DNA from: Henriciella aquimarina
Lineage (GTDB): Bacteria; Pseudomonadota; Alphaproteobacteria; Caulobacterales; Hyphomonadaceae
Reading direction: 5' to 3'
NCBI RefSeq assembly: GCF_002088975.1
Contig: NZ_NCST01000112.1
Span: 1-64,000 of the forward strand
Length of the DNA: 64,000 nucleotides
Part shown: positions 8,873 through 19,316 of the stretch, piece after piece
Layout of the letters: every line of letters starts with the position of its first letter
Position numbering within the stretch: the stretch's first letter is position 1
The notes under the pieces: generated by a model
The model's database searches: none
Seen by the model: only the letters and a program-made list of their open reading frames with translations
Told to the model about the DNA's origin: nothing
Made by a program: the position numbers and the translations under genes

Positions 8873-9805
8873 TCATTGTTCGGGGTTAGATGTCCGATGC
8901 GTTTCCCTCGATGTGTCTTCCGCGCGTTCCTTCATGATCGCATAACTGGCGACAATATCGAGCAATTGCTGGGTGATGGAGTTCTGGCGTTCCTCTCTGA
9001 TGCTGGTCCCGAGCTCCGAGAGATAATCCTCGATGTGATGCTCAGCACGCTGCATGGCGGCAAGGCGTGAGGCATGTTCGCTGGCCAGCGATTCTCCGAC
9101 AGCCTTGAAGAGCCCGAGGAAGACAAGCTCCCGGGTAAGCTTCGAGAACAGCGCTTCGGGCTCTGCTGTAAAGCTCGGCAAACCCCGCGTCGGCCAGGGC
9201 TTTTCTCTTAACCGGCTGAGCCGCTCTGCGGTGACCGGAAGAAGGGTCTCCTCCACCGTTTCGGCAAGTCTTTGTGTGGTCCGGCGGTTATAGATCACGC
9301 GGACCTCTCCGATCTGGTGGCTCTCGCGCTGCTCATCCAGCCACATCAGGATGGTCTGCACGGTTTCACCGATCGCGTCGGCCGTATTGGGAACCGGGAT
9401 TGTCTGGTTCGGGACAATATCCCGGGCCATGATTCGGCCTTCCGCCCGAATGCCGACGGTCAGGATGCGGGCTCCATCGGCCCCAACGGTTCCTTCTGCA
9501 AACGCCGCGGCTGTGCGCTCGGCGACAGTGTCGTTGAAGCGTCCGCAAAGCCCCCGGTCCGACCCGACAATGATATAGGCCGGACTGGCCTCGGGCGGGG
9601 GCGTGACGAGGATAGATGATAGCGTCGCTTCGCGGAGAAGCGCCTGAAGGCCGAGGTCAACGACTTCGTGATAGTCCAGCATGGCGCTGACAGCAGCATC
9701 ATACTGGCGAATGCTGACAGCCGAGAGGGATTTCATGACACGGACTACCGAGCGCAGGTCCTCTCCGGTCTTTTCCTTGCGCAGCATTTGCTCCAGCGTA
9801 CTCAA
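8873..9805 (-). CDS. atpG: N-ATPase gamma subunit
   Basis: This 310-residue protein is the central rotor shaft of the alternative F-type ATPase, linking the c ring to the catalytic head. The N-terminal helix and the C-terminal helix (AMQRAEHHIEDYLSEL) have the coiled-coil pattern of gamma, and the middle holds the Rossmann-like segment VGSDRGLCGRFND. The gene is last in the operon and its ATG overlaps the atpA stop by four bases. N-ATPase operons place gamma last, as here. After it, a palindrome CTTCAGTACTGAAG sits at 8815-8828, but no clear terminator. Confidence 0.92.
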   Translation of the reverse strand: MSTLEQMLRKEKTGEDLRSVVRVMKSLSAVSIRQYDAAVSAMLDYHEVVDLGLQALLREATLSSILVTPPPEASPAYIIVGSDRGLCGRFNDTVAERTAAAFAEGTVGADGARILTVGIRAEGRIMARDIVPNQTIPVPNTADAIGETVQTILMWLDEQRESHQIGEVRVIYNRRTTQRLAETVEETLLPVTAERLSRLREKPWPTRGLPSFTAEPEALFSKLTRELVFLGLFKAVGESLASEHASRLAAMQRAEHHIEDYLSELGTSIREERQNSITQQLLDIVASYAIMKERAEDTSRETHRTSNPEQ

Positions 9806-11346
9806 GAGCTTGTTTCCTCGCCTGATATGAGGCCGGCATTTTCCAGCGCTGTTCGCATGGCTTGCAGGATCTCCGACTTGCCTTTGTCGTCCAGGCCTTC
9901 CTTTGCGCTGAGCTGAGAGGAGAGGTCCGGCAGGTCACGGCGTATAACGGTTTCTGCCTCGGGGAGCTTCTCCATGGCCACAGCGTCCAGCAGGCCGGAC
10001 GTGGCCGCCAGCAGCACGCCGATCTGCTCGGCCATGGTCATGCGGTCATGTTCCCCCTGTTTCAGGATCTCGCGGATCCGCCGGCCCCGTTCCAGTCGTT
10101 GGCGGGTATCCTTGTCGAGCCTGGCCCCGAACCGGGAAAAGGCCTCCAGCTCTTCATACTGCGCATAGTAGAGGCGAAGATCGGGGGCGACCATGCGATA
10201 GGCGCGCTGCTGGGCGTCGCCGCCGACACGCGAGACGGAAAGGCCGATGTCCACGGCCGGCAGAATGCCTTTCTGGAAAAGGATCGGAGACAGATAGATC
10301 TGGCCATCCGTAATCGAAATCAGGTTGGTCGGGATATAGGCCGAAATATTCTGGGCCTGCGTTTCGATGACGGGCAGGGCGGTTAGCGAACCGCCGCCCT
10401 TGGCCTCTGACAACTGGGCGGACCGTTCCAGAAGGCGGGAATGAATATAGAAAATGTCACCCGGATAGGCTTCCCGCGCAGGCGGACGCCGCAAGAGGAG
10501 CGACAATTCCCGATAGGCGCGTGCATGGCGGGTCAGGTCGTCATAGATGATGAGAACGTCCTTGCCGCGTTCAACGAAATACTCGGCCATGCTGGTCGCG
10601 GCATAGGGCGCGCTGAATTGAAGGCCGGGTGCGTCCTCGCCGCTAGCAGTCACGACGATACTGCGTTGCATCACATCATTCGCCTTGAGGTTCTGGATCA
10701 CACGGGCCACGGCGGAGGTGCGCTGACCGATCGCGCAATAGATGCAGATCACGTCCTCGGCACTCTGATTGATCATGGCGCTGACGGCAATTGCGGTCTT
10801 GCCTGTCTGCCGGTCGCCCAGGATCAGCTCGCGCTGGCCGCGCCCGACAGGGATGGCGGCGTCGATCGACTTGATCCCGGTCTGCAGGGGGCGGCTGACG
10901 GGCGCCCGGTCCATGATGGCGGGCGCGTGCCGTTCGATGGGCCAGTAGGTGGCCGCCTTGATCGGGCCGCGTTCATCCAGCGGCCGGCCGAGACCATCGA
11001 CGACACGGCCGAGCAGGGCCGGACCGACCGGCGCATCCAGCGTACGTTTCGTACGCCGGACTTCATCGCCTGTCTGCAGGTGATCGGCATCGCCAAGCAG
11101 GACGATTCCGGCCATGCCCTGGCGGATGGTCGAGGCCGTCCCGTAAAGACCGCCCGGAAAGCTGAGCAGCTCGTCGATCAGCAATTCGGAAAATCCGCTG
11201 ACATGCGCGACGCCTTCCCCGACCTCGGCCACGATGCCGACCTCAGCGAGCGTAGGATCCGGCCTCAGGTTACGGCGTGCTTCGTCGAGCGCACCGAACA
11301 GGGCCGCACTCATGCTCTTCAAGCTGGGGGACGGGCGGTCAGTCAT
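9802..11346 (-). CDS. atpA: N-ATPase alpha subunit
   Basis: The 514-residue non-catalytic nucleotide-binding subunit of the F1-like head. It carries the P-loop GDRQTGKT (177-184) and the VGRGQRELI region, and is of normal length. The start chosen is ATG at 11346, overlapping the atpF stop as ATGA; the open frame extends 31 residues further upstream only within atpF. It works with beta, gamma and epsilon to couple ATP hydrolysis to ion pumping. Confidence 0.94.
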   Translation of the reverse strand: MTDRPSPSLKSMSAALFGALDEARRNLRPDPTLAEVGIVAEVGEGVAHVSGFSELLIDELLSFPGGLYGTASTIRQGMAGIVLLGDADHLQTGDEVRRTKRTLDAPVGPALLGRVVDGLGRPLDERGPIKAATYWPIERHAPAIMDRAPVSRPLQTGIKSIDAAIPVGRGQRELILGDRQTGKTAIAVSAMINQSAEDVICIYCAIGQRTSAVARVIQNLKANDVMQRSIVVTASGEDAPGLQFSAPYAATSMAEYFVERGKDVLIIYDDLTRHARAYRELSLLLRRPPAREAYPGDIFYIHSRLLERSAQLSEAKGGGSLTALPVIETQAQNISAYIPTNLISITDGQIYLSPILFQKGILPAVDIGLSVSRVGGDAQQRAYRMVAPDLRLYYAQYEELEAFSRFGARLDKDTRQRLERGRRIREILKQGEHDRMTMAEQIGVLLAATSGLLDAVAMEKLPEAETVIRRDLPDLSSQLSAKEGLDDKGKSEILQAMRTALENAGLISGEETSS

Positions 11347-12131
11347 TCGGCGGCGGCTCGCCTCTCTCTGGCTGTTTCCCCAGCAAGCGCTTCCTCGATC
11401 CTGTTTGTCAGCTGGTCGAGAAAACTGTTGAAGCTCCACTCGATAACCTGACTGTCCGCCCGCAGGCGAATACCGGCCAGAAGGTCATCCGCGGCCTCGA
11501 ATTTCGGCTTGAGCGCTGGATCCATGGCGGTGTGAAGGCTCTCAGTGATTTGTTGCTTGTCCTGTTTGGAAAGCGGAAAGGCGGATTCGACCGTCACCGT
11601 GCCATCATGGCGTTTGCCCGCTGCCGCGACCTTCTTGCGGACGTCTGCGGGCATGGCGTCGAGCTTTCCGGAAAACGCGGCCACGATTCTCCGTTCAAGG
11701 TCTTCGCCAGCCAGTTCCTTCAGCGCCGTCCGGCATATTTCGACAATGGCGTCGGCCCCTTTCCCGCGGACGTCGGTGAGGAATTCGGTTTGTTCGCTGG
11801 CAAGCTGTTCCAGCCATGCGCGGCGCATGGTGTCGGTTTCCGCGCGTGCCTCAGCCTCGAGCTGGTGGCGGACTTTTTCCGCCTCCGCGTGGGCGTCTTC
11901 CAGCAGGGCCTTGCGCTCGGCGGCCAGCTTGGCCTGATCGGCCTCGAGGCCTTGGCGAGTGTTTTCTGCAGCCTCCTTCTCGGCGTCAGCCTCAGCCTTG
12001 CGTTTGTGGATCTTCTCCTCACGCGCGGCCATGGCCTTCATGACCGGGCCGTACAGGAATTTGTGTAGCAGCCAGACAAGGATCAGGAAGTTGACGGTTT
12101 GGGCCGCAACGGTCACCCAGTTGATTTCCAT
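11343..12131 (-). CDS. atpF: N-ATPase b subunit with delta-like extension
   Basis: A 262-residue peripheral-stalk subunit: one N-terminal membrane helix (about residues 7-26), a long charged coiled coil rich in Ala/Glu/Lys (30-120), and an extra C-terminal region (about 130-250). N-ATPase operons lack a separate delta gene, and their b subunits carry a delta-like C-terminal extension; length and layout here fit that. It lies four bases after the atpE stop and overlaps atpA by four. Confidence 0.88.
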   Translation of the reverse strand: MEINWVTVAAQTVNFLILVWLLHKFLYGPVMKAMAAREEKIHKRKAEADAEKEAAENTRQGLEADQAKLAAERKALLEDAHAEAEKVRHQLEAEARAETDTMRRAWLEQLASEQTEFLTDVRGKGADAIVEICRTALKELAGEDLERRIVAAFSGKLDAMPADVRKKVAAAGKRHDGTVTVESAFPLSKQDKQQITESLHTAMDPALKPKFEAADDLLAGIRLRADSQVIEWSFNSFLDQLTNRIEEALAGETARERRAAAE

Positions 12132-12135
12132 CCCA

Positions 12136-12417
12136 TCAGCCTCCGGCCACTTGCTCCCGGACCGCGTCCCAGAACGGGTTGGCGAAGATCAGGATCATGG
12201 CGACGACGAAGCAGTAGATCGCTGTCGACTCGATCATGGCGAGGCTGACGAACAGGGTCCGCGTGATCGTGTTGGCCTCGTCAGGCTGCTGCGCGATGGC
12301 GGCCAGTGCCTGAGCGGCGACCCTGGCTTCGCCAAGGGCCGGGCCGATGGAGCCGATGGCAATGGTCAGACCGGCTGTGATAATCGAGACCGCCCCGATA
12401 AGGCTGGAAGGGTCCAT
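12136..12417 (-). CDS. atpE: N-ATPase rotor-ring c subunit
   Basis: A 93-residue hairpin of two membrane helices, many copies of which form the ion-carrying ring. Helix 1 carries E30 in PALGEARV and helix 2 carries E63-S64-T65 in MIESTAIYC. Aligned to Na+-binding rings, these correspond to Q32, E65, S66 and T67 of Ilyobacter, so the ligands of a Na+ site are present. The FANPFWD ending is typical of N-ATPases. A Burkholderia N-ATPase ring has been reported to be proton-specific, so the coupling ion is open. The start directly abuts the atpB stop. Confidence 0.93.
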   Translation of the reverse strand: MDPSSLIGAVSIITAGLTIAIGSIGPALGEARVAAQALAAIAQQPDEANTITRTLFVSLAMIESTAIYCFVVAMILIFANPFWDAVREQVAGG

Positions 12418-13125
12418 CTAACTCTCCTTTTCAGATTGGGTGTCTGGCTCGGTCTTGCGATGGCTCGCCTGCGTTGCCGAGGCGATGTAGACCATGGCCA
12501 GAATAGCGAAGATGTAGGCTTGGATAAGACCTGTTATGAGGCCGAGAAGCTGCATGACCACCGGGAAGAAAAAGGGGGCAATGCTGATCAAAATCCCGGC
12601 AATCATCGCCCCGCTCATCACATTGCCGTAGAGGCGCACGGCCAGAGCGATGGTACGCGACAGCTCACTGATGACGGTGAACGGAAGCATGAGCGGCGTC
12701 GGACGCAAATATTCCCGGAGGTAGCTGAACAGCCCGCGCGAGGCGATGCCGAACAGGGGCACGGCCACGAAGACGCAGAGCGCGAGCGCCACGGTCGTCG
12801 ACAATGAGCCCGTCGGGGCCACGTATCCGGGCACCACTGACAGAAGGTTCGAAACGGCGATGAAGACGAACAGTGTGCCGACAAAAGGCAGGTATCGGCC
12901 CGGCTCCTGCCGGCTGACATCCCTGATCTGGTCGGCGAGACCGGTCACCAGCACTTCAAGGAAGTTCTGGAAGGGCGAAATGTCCTCGGTTTCCGACAGC
13001 CGCCGTGTGGCAAGCCAGGAGGCGCCGGTGATCAGCGCCATGACCAGCCAGGTAAAGGCGATTGTGGCGTTGAGCTCGAGTTCTCGCCAGGAATAGAGCA
13101 CCCATTCGTCCGGACTAATGCGCAC
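12418..13125 (-). CDS. atpB: N-ATPase a subunit (ion channel)
   Basis: The 235-residue membrane subunit forms the two half-channels next to the c ring. The essential arginine is R164 in AVRLYGNVMSG, matching R210 of the E. coli a subunit. Five or more hydrophobic helices are visible, with the conserved segment LPFVGTLFVFIAVSN near residues 79-93. The C-terminus is short and polar. The start overlaps atpR by 11 bp. Confidence 0.92.
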   Translation of the reverse strand: MRISPDEWVLYSWRELELNATIAFTWLVMALITGASWLATRRLSETEDISPFQNFLEVLVTGLADQIRDVSRQEPGRYLPFVGTLFVFIAVSNLLSVVPGYVAPTGSLSTTVALALCVFVAVPLFGIASRGLFSYLREYLRPTPLMLPFTVISELSRTIALAVRLYGNVMSGAMIAGILISIAPFFFPVVMQLLGLITGLIQAYIFAILAMVYIASATQASHRKTEPDTQSEKES

Positions 13126-13438
13126 CGCTGCCCTCCTTCTGTTGTGTCAGGGCCGCCATGTCCCTTGTCCCACGGCGGATGCGGGCGACAGCCAGAAAGC
13201 GCGCCAGCAGGAAGCCGAGCAGGCTGGCCCCGATGACGAGGGCGCCGGCGCCCAGCGCGAGCAGACCGCCGAGCAGGAGCACGACAAGCCCGAGGCGCAA
13301 CGCCATCAGCCCGGCAAAGGCCAGACCGCCGGAGCGGCCCGTGGCATGCGCTTCGGCTGAGCGCCAGACCAGATAAAAATAGGCGAGCCCGACGGCGGCG
13401 CCGCCGACAAGAGCGGCCAGCAGACTTAGAGCGGTCAT
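13115..13438 (-). CDS. atpR: N-ATPase accessory subunit AtpR
   Basis: A 107-residue small membrane protein with three hydrophobic helices, found only in N-ATPase operons. Two intramembrane arginines, R26 (YLVWRSAEA) and R48 (MALRLGLV), match the family feature proposed to interact with c-subunit carboxylates during ring assembly. Its start overlaps the antiporter stop as ATGA (13435-13438) and its end overlaps atpB, so it is tightly coupled on both sides. Confidence 0.87.
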   Translation of the reverse strand: MTALSLLAALVGGAAVGLAYFYLVWRSAEAHATGRSGGLAFAGLMALRLGLVVLLLGGLLALGAGALVIGASLLGFLLARFLAVARIRRGTRDMAALTQQKEGSGAH

Positions 13439-14673
13439 GATTCAGCCCCCTCGGCTTTTGCGGGTGGACCAGCCTGAAGAAGCCGGCGGACGACAATCGG
13501 GCTGACGATACAGGTCGCCAGGCTTGCCAGGACGATGGCGTTGTAGAGGGCCGGCGGGGTTGCCCAGGGCCCGAGGCTGAGGCCGTACCCCATCACGAGC
13601 AAGGCGATCTCGGCCCGTGGCACCATGCTGGCTCCGATCAGCAGGGCCCCGCGTGGACGCACGAATGAGAGGGATGGAAGCCCGACCCCAACCAGCTTTC
13701 CGACGGCGGCTACGGCGAAGAGCACAAGGCCCAGACCGAGGGCGCCGCCGATATCCTGCGGTGAAATTCCCATGCCGATATGCACGAAAAAGAAGGGCGC
13801 GAAGAGATCATAGATCGGTGAAAAGGATTCATCGATCTTGCGCTCTGCCGGGTCCCGGCTGAAGGCGAGGCCGGCGAACATGGCCCCGATTGCGAGGGAA
13901 AGCCCAAGGCCATCGGCGGTTGCGGCAATAATGAAGGCGGTGCCTGCGGCGAAGAAGGCCGCACCATGGTTCTCGTCCAGCTTGGTAAACTGCTTGGTCA
14001 GCCGTCTCTCAAGGAAGCGGGAGAACAGGATACAAAGGATGATGAACAGGGCCAGCTTGACCAGGACGAGCACGGTTTGCTGGGCCAGCAGCGGTGCAAG
14101 TGACCGGCTGGCTTCGGTCTCCAGGAGCGGACCGAGCGCAAACAGGATACTGATCACGAAGACGGCCGATATGTCGTCGAGTTCGGCCACGTCGATCAGC
14201 AGGGCTCCCGAGGGTCTGTCCAGCGCGCCGGCGTCGCGCCAGACGGCCGTGCTGACGCCGACACTCGTGGCGCTGAAGGCCGCTGCGCAGAGAATGGCCG
14301 GAACGAGACCAAAGCCGAAGAGGTAATGGACGGCGAGAAAGGCCGTCAGCGCCGAGATGGTGACATCCGACACCCAGATCAGCAGGGCCGGGCGCAATTG
14401 CTGGATCAGGGCGGAGAGATTGCTTTCCAGCCCGACGCGGAAGAGCAGCGTGACCAGGCCGATCTGGGCAAAGATGCCGACAATGCCGCGCGCCTCGGGG
14501 GAAATGAGGGTTGCAGACGAGTCGAGACAGGCAATGAGAAGGCCGATGGCCGTGTAACCGACCACGGCTGGCAGATGAATCTGCTCGAAAAGGCGCCGGA
14601 TGACGATGCTCGCCATGATGACACCGCCCAGCAGGAGCAGCAGGATGGTGGCTTCGCCCTGAACCTCAGTCAT
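13435..14673 (-). CDS. CPA2/Kef-type cation:proton antiporter inside the N-ATPase operon
   Basis: The 412-residue protein has about 12 to 13 hydrophobic helices and the marks of monovalent cation:proton antiporters of the CPA2 family: an acidic pair D166-D167 in AELDDISAV, the discontinuous-helix segment SATSVGVSTAVW, and PRAEIALL in a late helix. The cytosolic TrkA/RCK domain of KefB/KefC is absent, making it closer to short Na+/H+ exchangers. It starts at ATG 14673 after AGGAG, overlapping the atpQ stop by eight bases, and overlaps atpR by four at its end. It replaces nothing: both neighbours are complete. The obvious inference is joint control of Na+ or K+ export with the ATPase; ion choice is unproven. 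Confidence 0.88.
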   Translation of the reverse strand: MTEVQGEATILLLLLGGVIMASIVIRRLFEQIHLPAVVGYTAIGLLIACLDSSATLISPEARGIVGIFAQIGLVTLLFRVGLESNLSALIQQLRPALLIWVSDVTISALTAFLAVHYLFGFGLVPAILCAAAFSATSVGVSTAVWRDAGALDRPSGALLIDVAELDDISAVFVISILFALGPLLETEASRSLAPLLAQQTVLVLVKLALFIILCILFSRFLERRLTKQFTKLDENHGAAFFAAGTAFIIAATADGLGLSLAIGAMFAGLAFSRDPAERKIDESFSPIYDLFAPFFFVHIGMGISPQDIGGALGLGLVLFAVAAVGKLVGVGLPSLSFVRPRGALLIGASMVPRAEIALLVMGYGLSLGPWATPPALYNAIVLASLATCIVSPIVVRRLLQAGPPAKAEGAES

Positions 14674-14968
14674 CGGAACGCTCCTGACTGACCCAGCGCC
14701 AGGCATTCCAGCAGCCCATGCAGACCCCGGCCACGATCAGGGCCAGCGTCCAGGAGAAGCTGGTTGGCGCTACGCTGTCCAGCCACATGCCAAGCGCCAC
14801 ACCGATCAGGGTTGGAACGGCCACGGCCCAGCCGATCAGGCCGAACATGCCGAACCCGAACCAGATACTGTGCTGGCCCTCGCGCCGGGCCTTCAGCTTG
14901 CGCTCGGCCTTGCGCTCGATCTCTTCGGCGCTGTTCTTGCCCGATGGCTTGTCTTCGGATCGCGTCAT
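14666..14968 (-). CDS. atpQ: N-ATPase accessory subunit AtpQ (AtpI-like)
   Basis: A 100-residue protein with a charged N-terminal tail (residues 1-32, rich in Glu/Lys/Arg) and two hydrophobic helices, the first with a GxxxGxxxG-like pattern (FGFGMFGLIG). This matches AtpI/AtpQ proteins thought to assist assembly of the c ring. It starts four bases inside the end of atpC and ends eight bases inside the antiporter gene. Confidence 0.85.
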   Translation of the reverse strand: MTRSEDKPSGKNSAEEIERKAERKLKARREGQHSIWFGFGMFGLIGWAVAVPTLIGVALGMWLDSVAPTSFSWTLALIVAGVCMGCWNAWRWVSQERSDD

Positions 14969-15371
14969 GTCAGCCGCTCCATCTCGACGAAACGGCGGAT
15001 GAGGCTGGTTTCGAGCCGGTCCAGGGCGGATCGGGCCGCAAGCGCATGGGCGGTGTGGACTTCGAATTCCTCATGCACCCGCTCCTGCAGGCGCTCCAGG
15101 CTCGATTCGCTCAAAGCATGATGGGTCGCGACGCGGACACGCTCGCCAGCTTTGACGAGAAACCCTTCGTCGATGCCCAGAAACCGCTCGCCACCCGACA
15201 CCGGTTCGAAGGCCAGGATGCCGGCTGTCAAAGGCGCGACGAAATCGACATGCCGCGGGAGCAATGCAAAGGAGCCATTTGTCGCTTCGGCAATGACCTT
15301 CCTGACCCGCTCGTCGGTGACAATGTGCGTCGGCGTGACGACGGTCAGGTGTATGTCCACCGGCCGGGTCA

Positions 15372-15372
<1 letters not shown>
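14965..15372 (-). CDS. atpC: N-ATPase epsilon subunit
   Basis: The 135-residue central-stalk subunit has the N-terminal beta-sandwich (THIVTDERV, FALLPRHVDFVAPLTAGIL) and a C-terminal helical pair with many Glu/Arg residues (EVHTAHALAARSALDRLE). It binds gamma and usually regulates ATP hydrolysis. The start codon shares one base with the atpD stop (TGATG). It is of normal length. Confidence 0.92.
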
Positions 15373-16850
<1,478 letters not shown>

Positions 16851-17042
16851 TCAAGCCAGTGCCACCCCGTTGCGGCAGTTTCAGGCCGGTGCACGGAAGC
16901 GTCGTGAAGGACAGGCCTTTGAGAATCCCACTAGCGTCTTTGCCACGTGCCTGTTTTGAGCAATCTCAAACCTGCAGCCCGGCCGCATCAGGACCGCAAA
17001 AAATCGCAGACAGTGACAGCCAGTTCGGGCAGTCTGTGATCG

Positions 17043-18662
17043 ATGGGTAGCTTGTTTACACTCCTGGGCGGGCTTGGGCTTTTCCTGATCGGCATGCAGG
17101 TGCTGACCGACGGGCTGAAAAGCCTGGCCGGAGAAACCCTGCGCAAACTTCTCGTGCGGTTTACGCAAAGCCCGGTGAGCGGGGCGGCCACCGGGGCGGT
17201 TGCCACGGCCATCCTGCAATCCTCCAGCGCGACAACCGTTGCCGCCGTAGGCTTTGTAGGGGCTGGCCTGCTGACCTTCAATCAGGCGCTCGGCATCATA
17301 TTCGGCGCCAATATCGGGACGACTATCACTGGCTGGATCGTGGCTCTGATTGGCTTCAAGCTCGAGCTGACGACGCTGGTCTTTCCGCTCGTCTTTGCCG
17401 GGGCGATGCTGAAGCTGTTCACCCGGGGCTGGGTCCAGCAGCTTGGCTGGGCTGTCGCGGGCTTCAGCCTGATCTTCATCGGCATCGACGCACTTCAGTC
17501 CGGCATGTCGGTCTGGGAGAGCACAGTCACCCCGGACACCTTTCCAGGCGATACACTGTTCGGGCGCCTTCAGCTTGTCGGCCTCGGCATCCTGATCACG
17601 ATCGTCACCCAGTCGTCCAGCGCCGGGGTGGCCACGGCGCTTGTGGCCCTGAGTGTCGGCGCGATCTCTTTTACCCAGGCGGCTGCCATGGTCATCGGCA
17701 TGGATGTCGGCACGACCTTCACCGCCTTCCTCGCGACACTGGGGCGGGGCACGGCCATGCGGCGAACCGGCTATGCGCATGTCGTCTACAATGTGATGAC
17801 CGGTATCCTCGCCTTCTTCCTTCTGACACCGTTCGTGATGCTCGCCTCGAACTGGCTGGCGCTCGACACGGCAGGGGATGCGCAGATCGCCCTGGTTGCT
17901 TTCCATTCCTCGTTCAACATCCTTGGAGTGATCCTGATCATCGGAGTAACCCGCCAGTTTGCGGAGCTGATCGAGCGGCTGGTGCCAGCCCGGGAAGCCG
18001 AAGCCTTTGGCGAGCTGGAGGACAGGCTGCTGCAGGATGGCGCGGCGGCGACAAATGCAGTGGCCGGACAGGCGGCGCACATCGCCGACAGTCTGGTCGG
18101 CAAATTGAGCACTGCGCTGGCACCAGGTCGTGCTCGGCATACCATTGCGCTCGACGCTGAAGCCGCTGCGCTCACCGCCCTGTCGCAATATGCCGAACGC
18201 ATCAGGACAGAACCTGGCTCGAAGGCGAATTACCGTCTGCAATCGGTCTTTCACGCGCTCGATCATCTGGTTCGCCTGCAACGCCGCATGGAGAGCCTTG
18301 GTCAGGTGCGCCCGGCCTTCGCTGCAGAGGACATTCGAAACGCCGTGAAGACACTGCAGACGATCGTGACGGCCGTCGATGAGGAGGGGTTCACAAGTCC
18401 CCTTGTCGATGCGCTGGATGAGGCTCGTCAGGACCTGCGGGATCGGCGTGAGGCGGTGCGCCTGGCCACGATCGAACGCATCTCAGGCGGGCTGGAGGAT
18501 GCGAGCGACGCCCTTGGCCAACTCGACGCGATGCGCTGGTTGCATCGCAGCACCTATCACATCTGGCGCATTGGCGTTCATCTCGAAAACGCGCTCTCCG
18601 ATACACCTCATCCGCTTCTCATCACTGATGAACACAGGGTCGACACAGCACAGCCGGCATAG
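17043..18662 (+). CDS. Na+/phosphate symporter with PhoU-like domain (NptA/YjbB type)
   Basis: A 539-residue protein. The membrane part (about residues 1-305) has two inverted QSSS repeats: QSSSATT at 59-65 and TQSSSAG near 190, the substrate and Na+ sites of PF02690 transporters. The C-terminal third is helical and PhoU-like, probably cytosolic and regulatory. It transports inorganic phosphate with Na+; some bacterial members mainly export it. It is divergent from atpD across 270 bp. Na+-coupled transport beside the N-ATPase and antiporter suggests a Na+-homeostasis neighbourhood, though they are separate transcripts. The start ATG 17043 has only a poor ribosome site. Confidence 0.9.
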   Translation: MGSLFTLLGGLGLFLIGMQVLTDGLKSLAGETLRKLLVRFTQSPVSGAATGAVATAILQSSSATTVAAVGFVGAGLLTFNQALGIIFGANIGTTITGWIVALIGFKLELTTLVFPLVFAGAMLKLFTRGWVQQLGWAVAGFSLIFIGIDALQSGMSVWESTVTPDTFPGDTLFGRLQLVGLGILITIVTQSSSAGVATALVALSVGAISFTQAAAMVIGMDVGTTFTAFLATLGRGTAMRRTGYAHVVYNVMTGILAFFLLTPFVMLASNWLALDTAGDAQIALVAFHSSFNILGVILIIGVTRQFAELIERLVPAREAEAFGELEDRLLQDGAAATNAVAGQAAHIADSLVGKLSTALAPGRARHTIALDAEAAALTALSQYAERIRTEPGSKANYRLQSVFHALDHLVRLQRRMESLGQVRPAFAAEDIRNAVKTLQTIVTAVDEEGFTSPLVDALDEARQDLRDRREAVRLATIERISGGLEDASDALGQLDAMRWLHRSTYHIWRIGVHLENALSDTPHPLLITDEHRVDTAQPA

Positions 18663-18861
18663 GAACGCCGTTTGATGATGAGAAGGCTGATATGTTCCAG
18701 ATCAAGGCCTTGTCCGCGCCAAGGCGTATTGTTTGAAGATTATAGACACTGGCATGTCTTCGTTTCAGAGTTGTTTTGCCGCCGAATGCGGCGGAGGACA
18801 GACCCTCTTCCGCACAGGCCGGCCAGTCCCCACACGAATGGGCAGGAGAAAGCCGAATTCA

Positions 18862-19239
18862 ATGACCTGTATCTGGAGAATATCTGTGTTGGCCCTGGGC
18901 ATCGGTGCCTTTGTGGCGTGTGGAGCGCCCGCCGGAAGCGACGAGTCCCAGCCTCAGTCCGATATTCCCCGGCAGGAACGGCTCGGCCAGGGAGAAGCCA
19001 TCGCGGAAAACCTGTGTGCGTCCTGCCACGCTATCGACCGGACGGACGAAAGCCCGCATCCGGATGCGATCCCCTTCCGGGTGCTGTCGCGTAAGTATCC
19101 AGTGCGGTCTCTCGCCGAACCCTTGTCCAAAGGGATCATTGTCGGTCATCCCGACATGCCGGAATGGCAATTCGAACCGCGGCACGTTGAATCCCTCCTG
19201 ACCTATATCGAAAGCATCCAGGACCCGCAGGACATCTAG
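18862..19239 (+). CDS. Lipoprotein cytochrome c
   Basis: A 125-residue monoheme cytochrome c. The signal sequence ends in a lipobox GAFVAC with Cys20, so it is probably lipid-anchored in the periplasm. The heme site CASCH is at 52-56 and the likely axial methionine is in HPDMPEW near residue 102. The ATG at 18862 follows AGGAGAAAG; the reading can be extended upstream but that part has no signal-peptide logic. It stands alone, so its electron partner is unknown; the periplasmic PQQ dehydrogenase at 33223 carries its own heme domain. Confidence 0.85.
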   Translation: MTCIWRISVLALGIGAFVACGAPAGSDESQPQSDIPRQERLGQGEAIAENLCASCHAIDRTDESPHPDAIPFRVLSRKYPVRSLAEPLSKGIIVGHPDMPEWQFEPRHVESLLTYIESIQDPQDI

Positions 19240-19260
19240 ACGTCCCGGCCTGACAACAGG

Positions 19261-19290
19261 TCCGTATCCTTCGGGATCCGGGTTTGCTGT
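19261..19290 (+). terminator. UUCG-capped hairpin between convergent genes
   Basis: CCGTATCC-TTCG-GGATCCGG at 19262-19281 forms an eight-pair stem with one mismatch and a TTCG tetraloop, followed by GTTTGCTGT. It lies between the convergent cytochrome c and FAH genes. The T-run is weak, so the call is tentative. Confidence 0.45.
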
Positions 19291-19316
19291 CGGACGCGAC
19301 CTCTACCTCGGCGGCG

